Source: Niveispirillum sp. SYP-B3756
GTDB taxonomy: Bacteria > Pseudomonadota > Alphaproteobacteria > Azospirillales > Azospirillaceae
Direction: 5' to 3'
DNA length: 64,000 nucleotides
NCBI RefSeq assembly: GCF_009495745.1
Contig: NZ_WIDQ01000005.1
Location: forward strand, 233,332-297,331
Position 1 is the stretch's first letter. The number at the start of each line of letters is the position of its first letter. The notes beneath the pieces are model-generated. The model had not been told where the DNA came from, searched no databases, and worked only from the letters and a program-made list of their open reading frames with translations. The translations under genes and the position numbers were made by a program. Positions 17,335-26,323 of the stretch are shown piece by piece.

Positions 17335-17556
17335 ATGTACGTCTGTGTCTGCAACGCCATCAACTGCAAGTCTGTGCGCCGCACCGTGGAAAATGGGGCG
17401 TCCAGCGTCGCGTCAGTTTTCAAGGCCTGCGGCAAGACCCCGCAATGCGGCCGCTGCGTCAGCATGATCCGCGACATGGTGGGGGCCGCCCGCCCCAGCG
17501 CCTGCAATGATCACGCCCATGGCCATGACATGGCCCCCGCCATCGCAGCGGAATGA
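17335..17556 (+). CDS. bfd: Bacterioferritin-associated ferredoxin, Bfd-like [2Fe-2S] protein
   Basis: A 73-residue protein. Cys4 and Cys6 (MYVCVCNAINCK) and Cys38 and Cys41 (TPQCGRC) match the Bfd cluster ligands. It would bind bacterioferritin and supply electrons to release stored iron. There are two extra cysteines (11 and 32) and a His-containing tail (NDHAHGHDMA). No bacterioferritin gene is nearby. The 190 bp upstream, shared with the broken chemoreceptor, holds no certain iron-response box that I can point to. Confidence 0.88.
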   Translation: MYVCVCNAINCKSVRRTVENGASSVASVFKACGKTPQCGRCVSMIRDMVGAARPSACNDHAHGHDMAPAIAAE

Positions 17557-17594
17557 GTGGCTTAGCCAGCAAATTTAAAGTTTTGGTTGAGTGA

Positions 17595-17990
17595 TCAGGG
17601 GGCCGGGGCCGGCACACCCGCCCGGATGCGGTTGATCTGTTTCCAGGCCGCCTGCCCCATCGGCTCCCCCTCCATCCCGCCGGGCAGGGGCAGCGGATCG
17701 GTCACCCCCTCCCCATAAATTACCCGATACTGGCGCTCCGCATCCTGGGGTCGGCCGACCTTCTCATAGATTTCCGCCAACCGGTAACGGGCCAGCATGT
17801 CCTGGGGTTCGTCGCGCACCCGCTCCTCATAAAATCGCTGAGCCATGACATAATCATGCGCGGCCAGTGCAGCCTCCGCGCGTTCCCGGTTCAGGTCGCG
17901 CCAGGGCATGATCGGCATACGCGGCAGAGAACAGCCGCCCAGCAACAGCAGGCCCAGCATTCCTGTCGCCATAAGCCTGTTTGCCCGCAT
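17595..17990 (-). CDS. TPR-containing lipoprotein
   Basis: A 131-residue predicted lipoprotein. The signal peptide MRANRLMATGMLGLLLLGGC ends in a lipobox (LGGC), so the mature protein is lipid-anchored in the cell envelope. The rest carries two tetratricopeptide-like helical repeats (AALAAHDYVMAQRFYEERV, MLARYRLAEIYEKVGRPQDA). Function is unknown; TPR lipoproteins often serve as assembly scaffolds. Start was placed at the second of two tandem ATGs, 5 bp after AGGGAGGG; 17993 is equally readable. It follows the PAP2 gene on the same strand after a 59-bp gap. Confidence 0.75.
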   Translation of the reverse strand: MRANRLMATGMLGLLLLGGCSLPRMPIMPWRDLNRERAEAALAAHDYVMAQRFYEERVRDEPQDMLARYRLAEIYEKVGRPQDAERQYRVIYGEGVTDPLPLPGGMEGEPMGQAAWKQINRIRAGVPAPAP

Positions 17991-18049
17991 CATCCCCTCC
18001 CTAACTGCCATTGCCGGCAGAGTCGCGCGGAACGGATCGGTCGGCAAGC

Positions 18050-18685
18050 TCAATGCGCGGGCTGAAAGCGGAAAGCGACAGAACGGCACAGCAGCACCCA
18101 GGCCGTCCCAAAGGCCCAGCCGCCCAGCACATCGCTGGGCCAATGCACCCCCAGCACCACCCGGCTGATGCCGATGGCCAGCGGCAGGCCGCAACCCAGC
18201 GCCAGCACATAGGTCTTTACGGCGGGCCGGCTCACCCGGTCGGCCACGATCAGGGCCAGACTGAGATAGGTGACGGTCGACATGGTGGCATGGCTGCTGG
18301 GGAAGCTGGAGGTCAAGACCTCCACCGCATGGGGAACCAGATCGGGCCGGGGGCGCACGAAGGCCAGCTTCAACCCCATCCCCAGCAGCAGCCCGCCCCC
18401 GGCACTGACCAGCATCAGGGCCGCGTCGACCGGCCGATCCAGCAGACGCAGCAGAATGGCCGCCAGCAGGGCAACACTGAGGGTGACCGGCAGGCCCCCC
18501 ATGGCCGTCAGATCCTCAACATAGATCAACAGCCAGCGCGGCAGGCGATAGAGTGCGGGATCGGTTGCATCGCGCCACACGGTCAGCATCATCCCTTCGA
18601 CATGATCACCGGCTAAACCCACCATGAAAAGACCGGTCAGGCAGAGCGCCGCCACCAGCATCAGCAACCGTCTCTCTGCCTGCAT
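18050..18685 (-). CDS. PAP2 family membrane phosphatase
   Basis: A 211-residue type 2 phosphatidic-acid-phosphatase-like membrane protein with five or six helices. The three catalytic motifs are present: KLAFVRPRPD, SFPSSHATMS (the usual PSGH is PSSH here) and SRVVLGVHWPSDVLGG. The active site faces the periplasm in this family, where it removes phosphate from lipid phosphates such as undecaprenyl pyrophosphate or phosphatidate; the substrate cannot be told from sequence. Start chosen after GGAGAG; ATG at 18715 is an upstream alternative. Confidence 0.88.
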   Translation of the reverse strand: MQAERRLLMLVAALCLTGLFMVGLAGDHVEGMMLTVWRDATDPALYRLPRWLLIYVEDLTAMGGLPVTLSVALLAAILLRLLDRPVDAALMLVSAGGGLLLGMGLKLAFVRPRPDLVPHAVEVLTSSFPSSHATMSTVTYLSLALIVADRVSRPAVKTYVLALGCGLPLAIGISRVVLGVHWPSDVLGGWAFGTAWVLLCRSVAFRFQPAH

Positions 18686-18868
18686 CATCTCTCCTGCTTC
18701 AGCGATCTGAACCAACGGTATAACCCGGCGGATAGGCCGGTTGATCCGCTATTGTCGGTCCGGTCGCATCCGTCCATTGTTGAAAAAATAACCAGGATCG
18801 GGGCCTTTCACCTAACGGCTCCCGATCGAAAATCATCTGCATAGATGCGGAGAGGGCGGAACGTTTCA

Positions 18869-19459
18869 ATGGCATTGGCGCTGAAAAGCTGGATCAGGGA
18901 GAGGATCAGCACCGTGCCCACGGCCAGCGAACCGCTGGCCGATTTCCCCGAGCTGCGCAGGCTGCTGACCATCTGGCGTCACGCCTGGGTCGATGCCGGC
19001 AGGCAGGTTCCCGACCGCCGGCTGATGGACCCGGTGAACCTGCCCCGCCCCCTGCTGCCCAGCATGTTCATCTATGAGCGGGAGGGGGAGCGGTTTCGTT
19101 GCCGGCTGGCAGGATCGCGCCTGCGGGAAGTGTTCGGCCATGCCATGGAAGGCCGTTACCTTGATGACATGGTGAAGCCAGAATCGGCTCCCCGGCGCAA
19201 CGCCATCTTTAATACCGTGTTGGAAGAAGGCAAGCCATTGATCTATAGCGGCTTTCTGGTAGCGGAAGGCAAAGAGTGGCGTTATTTCCGGCGCCTGCTG
19301 CTGCCCATGCGCAAACAGGCCGGCGGGCCGGTTGATCAGATCATGGGCGCGGTGCATTTCTGCGACCCGCCGCCCGGCCTGCGGCAGAACCCGCATGATC
19401 CCGATGGTCAGATCATCCTGATGATTCTGGAGCCGCAGCCGGCCGACCGGTCTGTTTAA
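18869..19459 (+). CDS. PAS domain protein (PAS_5 type)
   Basis: A 196-residue protein with one PAS domain of the PAS_5 family covering about residues 25-165. Landmarks are [59 protein letters not shown] and GRYLDD. Proteins of this group are common in Rhodospirillales, have no attached kinase or DNA-binding domain, and have no assigned role. Start at 18869 was chosen over 18845 to remove an unlikely Arg-rich leader. The 3-prime end overlaps the convergent recR gene by 4 bp. Confidence 0.8.
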   Translation: MALALKSWIRERISTVPTASEPLADFPELRRLLTIWRHAWVDAGRQVPDRRLMDPVNLPRPLLPSMFIYEREGERFRCRLAGSRLREVFGHAMEGRYLDDMVKPESAPRRNAIFNTVLEEGKPLIYSGFLVAEGKEWRYFRRLLLPMRKQAGGPVDQIMGAVHFCDPPPGLRQNPHDPDGQIILMILEPQPADRSV

Positions 19460-20049
19460 AGGCTGCGGCGCGAGCGCAGCGCCGCCGTCAGCGTGCCATC
19501 ATCCAGATAATCCAGTTCCCCGCCCACCGGCACGCCATGGGCCAGCCGGGACAGGGCTACGCCGCAATGCGCCAGCCGGTCGGACAGGTAATGCGCCGTC
19601 GTCTGCCCGCCCACCGTGGCGTTCAAGGCCAGAATCACCTCCCGCACCTCCGGGCGTGACGCCCGTTCCAGCAGGCCGGGGATGGCCAGATCGTCCGGCC
19701 CCACCCCTTCCAGCGCCGACAGCGTGCCGCCCAGCACATGGTAACGGCCCCGGAAGGCCCCCGTGCGTTCCAGCGCCCAGAGGTCGCCCACCTCTTCCAC
19801 CACGCACAGCAAGGCGGGGTCGCGGCTGGTATCGGTGCAGATATGGCAGGGGTCGCGGCTATCCAGGTTGCCACAGACCGAACAGCTGCGGATATTGGCC
19901 GCCGCCTCCGCCAGGGCGGCCCCCAGCGGTGCCATCAAGCCATCCCGCCGCTTGATCAGATGCAGGGCGACACGGCGCGCCGAACGCGGCCCCAGGCCGG
20001 GCAGCTTGGCGAGCAACTGGATCAGGCGGTCGATTTCAGGTCCAATCAT
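19456..20049 (-). CDS. recR: Recombination mediator protein RecR
   Basis: A 197-residue RecR. Helix-hairpin-helix [20 protein letters not shown], the C4 zinc finger in [16 protein letters not shown] and the Toprim domain with [15 protein letters not shown] and [20 protein letters not shown] are intact. With RecO and RecF it loads RecA on SSB-coated gapped DNA. It belongs to the conserved dnaX-ebfC-recR cluster and follows ebfC, though with a 220-bp gap holding two strong hairpins. Confidence 0.97.
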   Translation of the reverse strand: MIGPEIDRLIQLLAKLPGLGPRSARRVALHLIKRRDGLMAPLGAALAEAAANIRSCSVCGNLDSRDPCHICTDTSRDPALLCVVEEVGDLWALERTGAFRGRYHVLGGTLSALEGVGPDDLAIPGLLERASRPEVREVILALNATVGGQTTAHYLSDRLAHCGVALSRLAHGVPVGGELDYLDDGTLTAALRSRRSL

Positions 20050-20188
20050 GCGGCGGAGCCTAGCCGATGTTCAGCAATTGTTCCAGTGTTTAGCAACAGC
20101 CCGGCTGCCCTTATACCCCTCAATCGCCTGCGCCAGCATCCGCTGGCTTGGCTACGCCGCACGAGCGGCGCGGCAGCAGTCGCTGCCG

Positions 20189-20219
20189 TCCCAACGGTCA
20201 TGAATGATGACCGTTGGGA
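20189..20219. repeat. Perfect palindrome in the ebfC-recR gap
   Basis: TCCCAACGGTCAT-GAATG-ATGACCGTTGGGA, 13-bp arms and 5-nt loop. May be a dispersed palindromic element; copy number cannot be checked here. Confidence 0.6.
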
Positions 20220-20224
20220 TTACA

Positions 20225-20253
20225 ATAACGCCCCGGACGGGCCGGGGCGTTAT
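20225..20253 (-). terminator. Hairpin after ebfC
   Basis: ATAACGCCCCGG-ACGGG-CCGGGGCGTTAT, a perfect 12-bp stem 21 bp downstream of the ebfC stop. A long T-run is lacking but the stem is strong. Confidence 0.6.
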
Positions 20254-20273
20254 CGTGGGATCAAAAGGACAGA

Positions 20274-20597
20274 TCAGAACGGCATCTTGAAGCCGGGGGG
20301 CAGCTTCAGCCCGCCCATCATGGCGTTTGTCTGTTCCGACATATAGGCCTCGACCTTCGCCTTGGCATCGTTGAAGGCGGCGGTGATCAGGTCTTCCAGC
20401 ACCTCGACATCTTCCGGATCGACGACCGATTTGTCGATCTTGATGCCGCGCAGGTCGCCCTTACCGTTCAGCGTGACCTGGACCATGCCGGCCCCGGAAA
20501 CGCCGGTCGCCTCATGCTCGGCCAGCTTGGCCTGCATTTCCTGCATCTTGGCCTGCATCTGCTGGGCCTGCTTCATCATCTGGCCGATATTTTTCAT
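20274..20597 (-). CDS. ebfC: YbaB/EbfC family nucleoid-associated protein
   Basis: A 107-residue DNA-binding protein. It begins MKNIGQMMKQAQQMQAKMQE (N-terminal coiled helix), then VQVTLNGKGDLRGIKIDKSV (central beta sheet) and a C-terminal helix with DLITAAFNDAKAKVEAYMSE. It forms tweezer-like homodimers on DNA. The gene starts 3 bp after dnaX, the standard order, and the two are certainly one operon. Confidence 0.95.
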   Translation of the reverse strand: MKNIGQMMKQAQQMQAKMQEMQAKLAEHEATGVSGAGMVQVTLNGKGDLRGIKIDKSVVDPEDVEVLEDLITAAFNDAKAKVEAYMSEQTNAMMGGLKLPPGFKMPF

Positions 20598-20600
20598 GGC

Positions 20601-22505
20601 TCAGAAGTCTCCTTCATAATCGCCCTCGTCCATGGGCGGTGGGGCATCGAAATAAGGGTTGTCGGGCATCTCGTCACCCCCAAAAGCGTCCAGCGCTTCG
20701 GGAATATCGGGCAGAGCCAGCGGGAGCGGGGCCATGGTGACGGCGGAGAGGTCGCGGATCGTGTCGATCTTCGCGCCGGGAAAGGCCTCCAGGATGGCCT
20801 TGACCAGCGGATGTTCCGCCGCCTCGGCCCGCACACGCAGTTCTTCGGCCTTTTCCTGCTCAGCCAGTGTCGGCTCACCGGCCGAACCGGAAACAGAGAC
20901 GACCCAGCGCCGCCCGGTCCATTCCGTCAGCAGCTGGCCCACCCGGCCCGGCAGATTCTGCGGCACGGAAGACTGCAAGCGCAGCTCAATCATCCCCGGT
21001 TCGAACTTCACCAGATGCACGGCGGCACGCAGCGTGCCGGCTAGCACCCCTTCCCGCTTGGCCAGGAACAGGTCGGCCACCTCCCGGAAGCTATGCGGAT
21101 CATCCAGCACCAGGGCCGCCGGCTGGGGAACCGGGGCCAGCGCCGGGGCCGGCTGGGCCAGGGCCGCCATGGCCCGGCCACCGCCATTCACCACGGCCAT
21201 CGGGGCGCCACCCGCCGGGGCTGCCGCCATCACCAGACCACCACCCAGGGCCGTGGCACCACCACCCTGGCCGCCCCCACCCGCGCCATGCAAGGCGCGG
21301 GCTGCCGCCTCTGCCCCGCCCGCCTCGTTGATCTTCTTGATCAGATCGCCGGGTGTGGGCAGGTCGGCGGTATAGGACAGGCGGATCAGCACCATTTCCA
21401 GCGCCTGCATCGGCACCGGCGCATGTTGGATTTCACCCAGCCCCTTCAACAGAATCTGCCAGGCCCGCGCCAGGGCCGGCATTCCCAGCCGGCCAGCCAG
21501 GGCCACACCACGCGTGCGCTCCTCCTCCGGGATGGAGGGATCGTCGGCGGTGCCCGCCACCACGCGGGCGCGGGTCAGGAAATGGGTCAGGTCGAGCAAA
21601 TCCTGGGTGACAACAATGGGGTCGGCACCGCGCTTGTGCATATCTTCCAGGATATCCAGCGCCTCAGCCGGTTTGCCCGTCATCGTCGCTTCAAACAGGT
21701 CCAGCACGCGGGTACGGTCGGCCAGACCCAGCATGTCGCGCACCTGGGCCAGTGTCACCGACCCGCCACCCAGCGCAATGGCCTGATCCAGCAGCGACAG
21801 GCCATCGCGCACCGAGCCGTCGGCGGCGCGCGCGATCTGGGCGATGGCATCCGCCTCCACCGGCACCTGTTCCTTGTCGGCGATGCGGTTGAAATGGCCG
21901 ACAAGCGTGCCATGATCCACCCGGCGCAGGTCGAATCGCTGGCAGCGCGACAGCACCGTCACCGGCACCTTGCGGATTTCCGTGGTGGCGAAGACGAATT
22001 TCACATGCGGCGGGGGCTCTTCCAGCGTCTTCAACAGGGCGTTGAAGGCGCTTTTCGACAGCATGTGCACTTCGTCGATGATGTAGAGCTTGTAACGCGC
22101 CGAAGAGGGGGCATAGCGCACCCCCTCAATGATCTCGCGCACATTATCGACGCCGGTATTGGACGCGGCGTCCATCTCGATCACATCGACATTGCGATCG
22201 GCGGCGATGGAGACACACATCTCACAGACGCCGCAGGGGCTGATGGTCGGCCCGCCGGTCCCGTCGGGGCCAATGCAGTTCAGCGCGCGGGCGATGATTC
22301 GGGCCGTCGTCGTCTTGCCCACGCCGCGCACACCCGTCAGCATATAGGCCTGATGGATGCGGCCGGACTGGATGGCATTGCGCAACGTGCGCACCAGCGC
22401 ATCCTGGCCCACCAGCTCGTCAAAATTCTGCGGCCGGTACTTGCGCGCCAGCACGCGATAGGCAGCACCGGCGGCGGGGCTGGTCGATGTCGTCTCGTCG
22501 GTCAC
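20601..22505 (-). CDS. dnaX: DNA polymerase III subunits gamma and tau
   Basis: About 634 residues. Clamp-loader ATPase: YRPQNFDELVGQDALVRTLR, Walker A GVRGVGKTTTARI, zinc module ending CGVCEMC, Walker B YIIDEVHMLS and sensor 1 FATTEIRKVPVTVLSRCQRF. A long Ala/Gly-rich linker (about 380-460) leads to the tau C-terminal domain that contacts the polymerase and DnaB. The start is taken at GTG 22505 because homology begins there; the open frame extends further upstream through the SRP RNA, which cannot be coding. Order dnaX-ebfC-recR is conserved in bacteria. Confidence 0.93.
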   Translation of the reverse strand: MTDETTSTSPAAGAAYRVLARKYRPQNFDELVGQDALVRTLRNAIQSGRIHQAYMLTGVRGVGKTTTARIIARALNCIGPDGTGGPTISPCGVCEMCVSIAADRNVDVIEMDAASNTGVDNVREIIEGVRYAPSSARYKLYIIDEVHMLSKSAFNALLKTLEEPPPHVKFVFATTEIRKVPVTVLSRCQRFDLRRVDHGTLVGHFNRIADKEQVPVEADAIAQIARAADGSVRDGLSLLDQAIALGGGSVTLAQVRDMLGLADRTRVLDLFEATMTGKPAEALDILEDMHKRGADPIVVTQDLLDLTHFLTRARVVAGTADDPSIPEEERTRGVALAGRLGMPALARAWQILLKGLGEIQHAPVPMQALEMVLIRLSYTADLPTPGDLIKKINEAGGAEAAARALHGAGGGGQGGGATALGGGLVMAAAPAGGAPMAVVNGGGRAMAALAQPAPALAPVPQPAALVLDDPHSFREVADLFLAKREGVLAGTLRAAVHLVKFEPGMIELRLQSSVPQNLPGRVGQLLTEWTGRRWVVSVSGSAGEPTLAEQEKAEELRVRAEAAEHPLVKAILEAFPGAKIDTIRDLSAVTMAPLPLALPDIPEALDAFGGDEMPDNPYFDAPPPMDEGDYEGDF

Positions 22506-22656
22506 AGGCCTGATCTTCGGCAACGGGCTTGGGAAAGCATCGGGCTTCAATGTAGTGCCCCCCAGGGCCGGACGCCATGGGCAATTGCGCGATACAGCAA
22601 ACGGCAACATTCGCGCTGAAACACAGCGTGCTGCATTAAACAAAAATTCTGCTGAA

Positions 22657-22760
22657 GGTGGGAGGCTGGACGAACGACCCGAGCCGAAACTCGTTACGGC
22701 TGCTTCCTTCCGGACCTGACCGGGTTGGCGAGGGACTCGCCCGCTGCCAACCTCCCGCCC
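22657..22760 (-). ncRNA. ffs: Signal recognition particle RNA, small bacterial type
   Basis: About 100 nt, transcribed toward dnaX. The conserved domain IV core GGTCAGGTCCGGAAGGAAGC is present on the minus strand, and the ends pair (GGCGGGAGGTTGG with CCAGCCTCCCACC). It binds Ffh to target proteins to the membrane. Position just upstream of dnaX is the usual synteny in proteobacteria. The remaining parts of 22506-22947 hold no other gene. Confidence 0.95.
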
Positions 22761-22947
22761 CCTATATCGGCGTGCCGCGCCCACATGGCAAGGGAAAATT
22801 GCACCGTTGCTGTTTGAGCACAGGGGCGGATTTGTTGCAACGCGGCAGCAAACCCCCCTTTGCATGTTGCACAGCGAAGGATTATCCGTCGGCTTAATCC
22901 AGGCTGGCGATGCCGGGCCTGACCCCCACAGGAATGAACAGGCAAAC

Positions 22948-25170
22948 ATGACCAACCATCGTCGCACCCGCACTGGCAAGCTGCTGTCCTGCGCCGCTGC
23001 CGCCGCCATGCTGATGGCCGCCCCCGCACTGGCCGCCGATACCGCCATCCTGGAAGAAGTGATCGTCACCGCGCAGAAGCGCTCCCAGAATATGCAGGAA
23101 GTGCCGGTCTCGGTGGCCGCCGTGACGGCTGACCAGTTGGCGAACTTCGCCGCCGGTGGTGCGGATATCCGCTTCCTGGCCGCCCGCGTGCCCTCGCTGA
23201 ACGCCGAATCCTCTTTCGGCCGCACCTTTCCGCGCTTTTATATCCGCGGCCTGGGAAACACCGATTTCGACCTGAACGCCTCCCAGCCGGTCAGCCTGGT
23301 CTTTGACGAGGTGGTGCTGGAAAACCCGATCATGAAGGGTTTCCCGGTGTTCGACGTGGAGCAGATCGAAGTGTTGCGCGGCCCCCAAGGCACGCTGTTC
23401 GGCCGCAACACGCCGGCCGGCATCATCTCCGTCAGCTCCGTCAAGCCGACCTTCGAGACGAACGGCTATGGCAAGGTCTCCTATGGTCGCTGGAACGCCA
23501 TTGAGGCGGAAGGTGCCGTCGGCGGCGCGCTGATTGACAATGTGCTGGCCGCCCGTATCTCCCTCTCCCACCAGCGCCGCGACGGTTATGTCGATAATGA
23601 CTATACCGGCGAGAAGGACGCGATGGAGGGCTACGAGGACACGGCCGGCCGCGTCCAGTTCCTCTATACCCCAACCGAGCGCTTCACGGCCAACCTGAAC
23701 GGCCATTTCCGCTCGATGAACGGTACGGCCCGCGTGTTCCGCGCCAATATCATCAAAAAGGGCAGCAACGATCTGGTGCCGGGCTTCTCGCCCTACCACG
23801 CCTACACCGACGGTCAGAACACCCAGGACGTGAATTCGCGCGGCGCCAACCTGAACGCCCAGTATGAATTCGAAGGCGTCACCCTGACCTCCATCACCGC
23901 CTATGAATATGTCGACGCCTTCTCCCGCGGTGACGTGGATGGCGGCGTGGCCGGCAAGGGCCCGGGCTTCGTGCCCTTCTCCGTCGAATCGGCCAGCAAG
24001 ATCAACGGCATCGACCAGTTCACCCAGGAACTGCGTCTGGCGTCGAGCAATGATGGCCCGCTGAAGTGGCAGACCGGCCTGTATTATTTCGATGAAAAGG
24101 CCGATTTCGCCAACCTGTCCTATGGTGCTGCCTCCAGCGACGTGCTGAAGCGCACCACGGTGGCTAATTCGGTGCAGGATAACGACACCTGGGCCGTGTT
24201 CGGCCAGATGTCCTATGCCCTGACCGAAGAACTGACCCTGACCGGTGGCCTGCGCTACACCGAGGACGACAAGACCCTGGTGCGTCGTGAAGTGGCCTAT
24301 GGTTCCGGCAACCCGGTGGCCGGCAGCGTTTCCCGCGCCAAGACCAGCGACGAGCGCGTGAGCTGGGATCTGGCCGCCGATTACGCCTTCACCGATGACG
24401 TGCGCGGCTTTGTGCGCGTTGCCAGCGGCTTCCGCGCCCCCACCATCCAGCCACGCAGCGTGAACATCACCACCGCCAATTCGGAAAAGGTGATGTCCTA
24501 TGAAGCCGGCGTGAAGTCCGATCTGCTGGGCAAGCGCGCCCGCGTCAACCTGACCGGCTTCTATTATGAGGTGAAGGACCAGCAGTTCACCGCCGTCGGC
24601 GGTGTCAGCAACAACAACACCCTGCTGAATGCCGACAAGGGCATTGGCAAGGGCTTTGAAGCCGACATCGAACTGCTGCCGGTGGAAAACCTGATGCTGA
24701 CCGTCGGTACCAGCTACAACCACACGGAAATCAAGGACGCCACGCTGTATGTGCCGGCCTGCTCCGGTGGCTGCACCGTGCTGGACCCGATCCGTACCGT
24801 CGGCACCTCCCGGCAGGCCAGCATCAACGGCAACCCGTTCCCGCAGGCCCCGCGCTGGATCTTCAACACCACCGCCCGCTATGGCATCCCGGTGGGTGAG
24901 AATGATGAGGTCTATGCCTTCACCGACTGGTCGTACAAGAGCACGGCCAACTTCTTCCTGTACGAATCGGCAGAGTTCCATTCCCAAGCCCGCTGGATCG
25001 GTGGTCTGCGCGCTGGTTACGCCTATGATGGCGGCCGCTTCGACCTGTCTGCCTTTGTCCGCAACATCACGGACGAGCGCGGCCTGGAAGGGGGGATCGA
25101 CTTCAACAACCTGACCGGTTTCATCATCGAGCCGCGCACCTATGGTGTGACCGCCCGCATGAAGTTCTGA
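22948..25170 (+). CDS. TonB-dependent outer-membrane receptor
   Basis: A 740-residue receptor. Signal peptide of about 33 residues ending PALAADTA, a TonB-box-like EEVIVTAQKRSQNMQEVPVS, plug domain (FYIRGLGNTDFDLNA, VLRGPQGTLFGRNTPAGIIS) and a 22-strand-type barrel ending in Phe (ITARMKF-type end, here VTARMKF). It imports a siderophore, carbohydrate or other nutrient; the close match to the plug motif of the sphingomonad and caulobacterial receptor group says nothing firm about substrate. No periplasmic or inner-membrane transporter is adjacent and no FecIR-type regulator is seen. A strong terminator follows. Confidence 0.92.
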   Translation: MTNHRRTRTGKLLSCAAAAAMLMAAPALAADTAILEEVIVTAQKRSQNMQEVPVSVAAVTADQLANFAAGGADIRFLAARVPSLNAESSFGRTFPRFYIRGLGNTDFDLNASQPVSLVFDEVVLENPIMKGFPVFDVEQIEVLRGPQGTLFGRNTPAGIISVSSVKPTFETNGYGKVSYGRWNAIEAEGAVGGALIDNVLAARISLSHQRRDGYVDNDYTGEKDAMEGYEDTAGRVQFLYTPTERFTANLNGHFRSMNGTARVFRANIIKKGSNDLVPGFSPYHAYTDGQNTQDVNSRGANLNAQYEFEGVTLTSITAYEYVDAFSRGDVDGGVAGKGPGFVPFSVESASKINGIDQFTQELRLASSNDGPLKWQTGLYYFDEKADFANLSYGAASSDVLKRTTVANSVQDNDTWAVFGQMSYALTEELTLTGGLRYTEDDKTLVRREVAYGSGNPVAGSVSRAKTSDERVSWDLAADYAFTDDVRGFVRVASGFRAPTIQPRSVNITTANSEKVMSYEAGVKSDLLGKRARVNLTGFYYEVKDQQFTAVGGVSNNNTLLNADKGIGKGFEADIELLPVENLMLTVGTSYNHTEIKDATLYVPACSGGCTVLDPIRTVGTSRQASINGNPFPQAPRWIFNTTARYGIPVGENDEVYAFTDWSYKSTANFFLYESAEFHSQARWIGGLRAGYAYDGGRFDLSAFVRNITDERGLEGGIDFNNLTGFIIEPRTYGVTARMKF

Positions 25171-25225
25171 TCGGGTTCCTGATCCCCGGTGCCATGCATC
25201 GGGGATTCCAAGCGACAGCCCTCCC

Positions 25226-25252
25226 AGTGGGCATGGTTTATGCCCACTGGTG
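25226..25252 (+). other. Palindromic hairpin downstream of the TonB receptor
   Basis: CCAGTGGGCAT-N5-ATGCCCACTGG, a perfect 11-bp stem about 20 bp before the T-tailed terminator. Probably a 3-prime stabilising element. Confidence 0.55.
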
Positions 25253-25272
25253 CAATCTGCTTGTTCTTTACG

Positions 25273-25306
25273 AAGGGGCGTCCCGCGTGGGGCGCCCCTT
25301 TTGCTT
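25273..25306 (+). terminator. Terminator after the TonB receptor
   Basis: AAGGGGCG / CGCCCCTT stem, then TTTTGCTTTT. Confidence 0.8.
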
Positions 25307-25362
25307 TTGCTGCTGCGGGCGTATGGCTTGTTGGCACAGGCAACAGCAAAGGCCGCCACATC

Positions 25363-26283
25363 ATGGCGAAGCTGAATTTTTATGCCGGCAGCGGTCTGGA
25401 CCGCGCAGCCCACTTACGCAAAGACCCTGACTGGCTGGCCCGACAATTGGCGCTGGCCGGGTCACAGACGCGGCTGGTGCCCTATTGGCGCGGCAAGCAT
25501 CTGGTGGCGGGAAGCGATGATCAGCCCCTGCCCGTCTTCCTGTCGCCCGACGGTGAATGGTGGCGAGATCTGACCACGGCTACCCCCATCTTTTTAGGGG
25601 TAGAGGGGGAAATCAGCTATTTCGCCCTGGATTTCTCCGCGCAGGAGGATGCGGAAACGCTGCCCGCCTTCACGGCACTTGGCCGGTTCCAGGAAATCCG
25701 CACCGTGGCACGGTTGATGGATCGGCAGACGGCCGCGCTTTATGCCTATGTGCGGGCCCTGATGCTGTGGCATGAACGGCACCGGTTCTGCGGTACCTGC
25801 GGCGCAGCCACGGAAATCACAGAAGCCGGGCACAGCCGGCGCTGCTGTAACCCCGCCTGTGGGATCAGTCACTTTCCCCGCCACGACCCGGCGGTCATCA
25901 TGCTGGTGCATGATGGTGACCGCTGCCTGCTGGGTCGCCAGTCGCGCTTTCCCCCCGGCATGTATTCCACGCTGGCCGGATTCGTGGAACCGGGTGAAAG
26001 CCTGGAAGAGACAGTGGCGCGGGAATGCTGGGAAGAAGCGGGCGTGCGGGTGGATGATATCACCTATCATTCCAGCCAGCCCTGGCCCTTCCCGTCCTCC
26101 CTGATGCTGGGCTTCCACGCCCGTGCCACCACGCTGGATATCCGCGTTGATGGGGAGGAACTGGAAGATGCCCGCTGGTTCAGCCGGGATGATCTGCTGG
26201 CGCAGCATGAGCCGGAAACATTCCGCCTGCCGTCGCCAGACAGCATTTCCCGCCAACTGATCAATAGCTGGCTGTTTGGCTGA
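25363..26283 (+). CDS. nudC: NAD+ diphosphatase (NADH pyrophosphatase), NudC type
   Basis: A 306-residue Nudix hydrolase. After an N-terminal domain of about 135 residues comes a zinc ribbon (FCGTCGAATEI, then RRCCNPACG), the Nudix box GFVEPGESLEETVARECWEE and the NudC signature SQPWPFPSSLMLGF, which contacts the NAD(H) substrate. It splits NAD(H) to AMP and NMN(H) and can remove NAD caps from RNA. Start at 25363 (MAKLNFYAG) fits homology; earlier in-frame codons lie inside the upstream terminator. Confidence 0.93.
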   Translation: MAKLNFYAGSGLDRAAHLRKDPDWLARQLALAGSQTRLVPYWRGKHLVAGSDDQPLPVFLSPDGEWWRDLTTATPIFLGVEGEISYFALDFSAQEDAETLPAFTALGRFQEIRTVARLMDRQTAALYAYVRALMLWHERHRFCGTCGAATEITEAGHSRRCCNPACGISHFPRHDPAVIMLVHDGDRCLLGRQSRFPPGMYSTLAGFVEPGESLEETVARECWEEAGVRVDDITYHSSQPWPFPSSLMLGFHARATTLDIRVDGEELEDARWFSRDDLLAQHEPETFRLPSPDSISRQLINSWLFG

Positions 26284-26288
26284 GCATG

Positions 26289-26320
26289 AAAAAGGCCGGC
26301 GCGCAATCGCCGGCCTTTTT
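26289..26320. terminator. Bidirectional terminator between nudC and dksA
   Basis: AAAAAGGCCGGCG-N6-CGCCGGCCTTTTT, A-tract and T-tract on both sides; serves the convergent nudC and dksA genes. Confidence 0.9.
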
Positions 26321-26323
26321 AAC

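Noticed and set aside
20601-23225. Extended 874-residue frame for dnaX
   Set aside because: The extension runs through the SRP RNA and lacks homology; clamp-loader sequence begins just after GTG at 22505.
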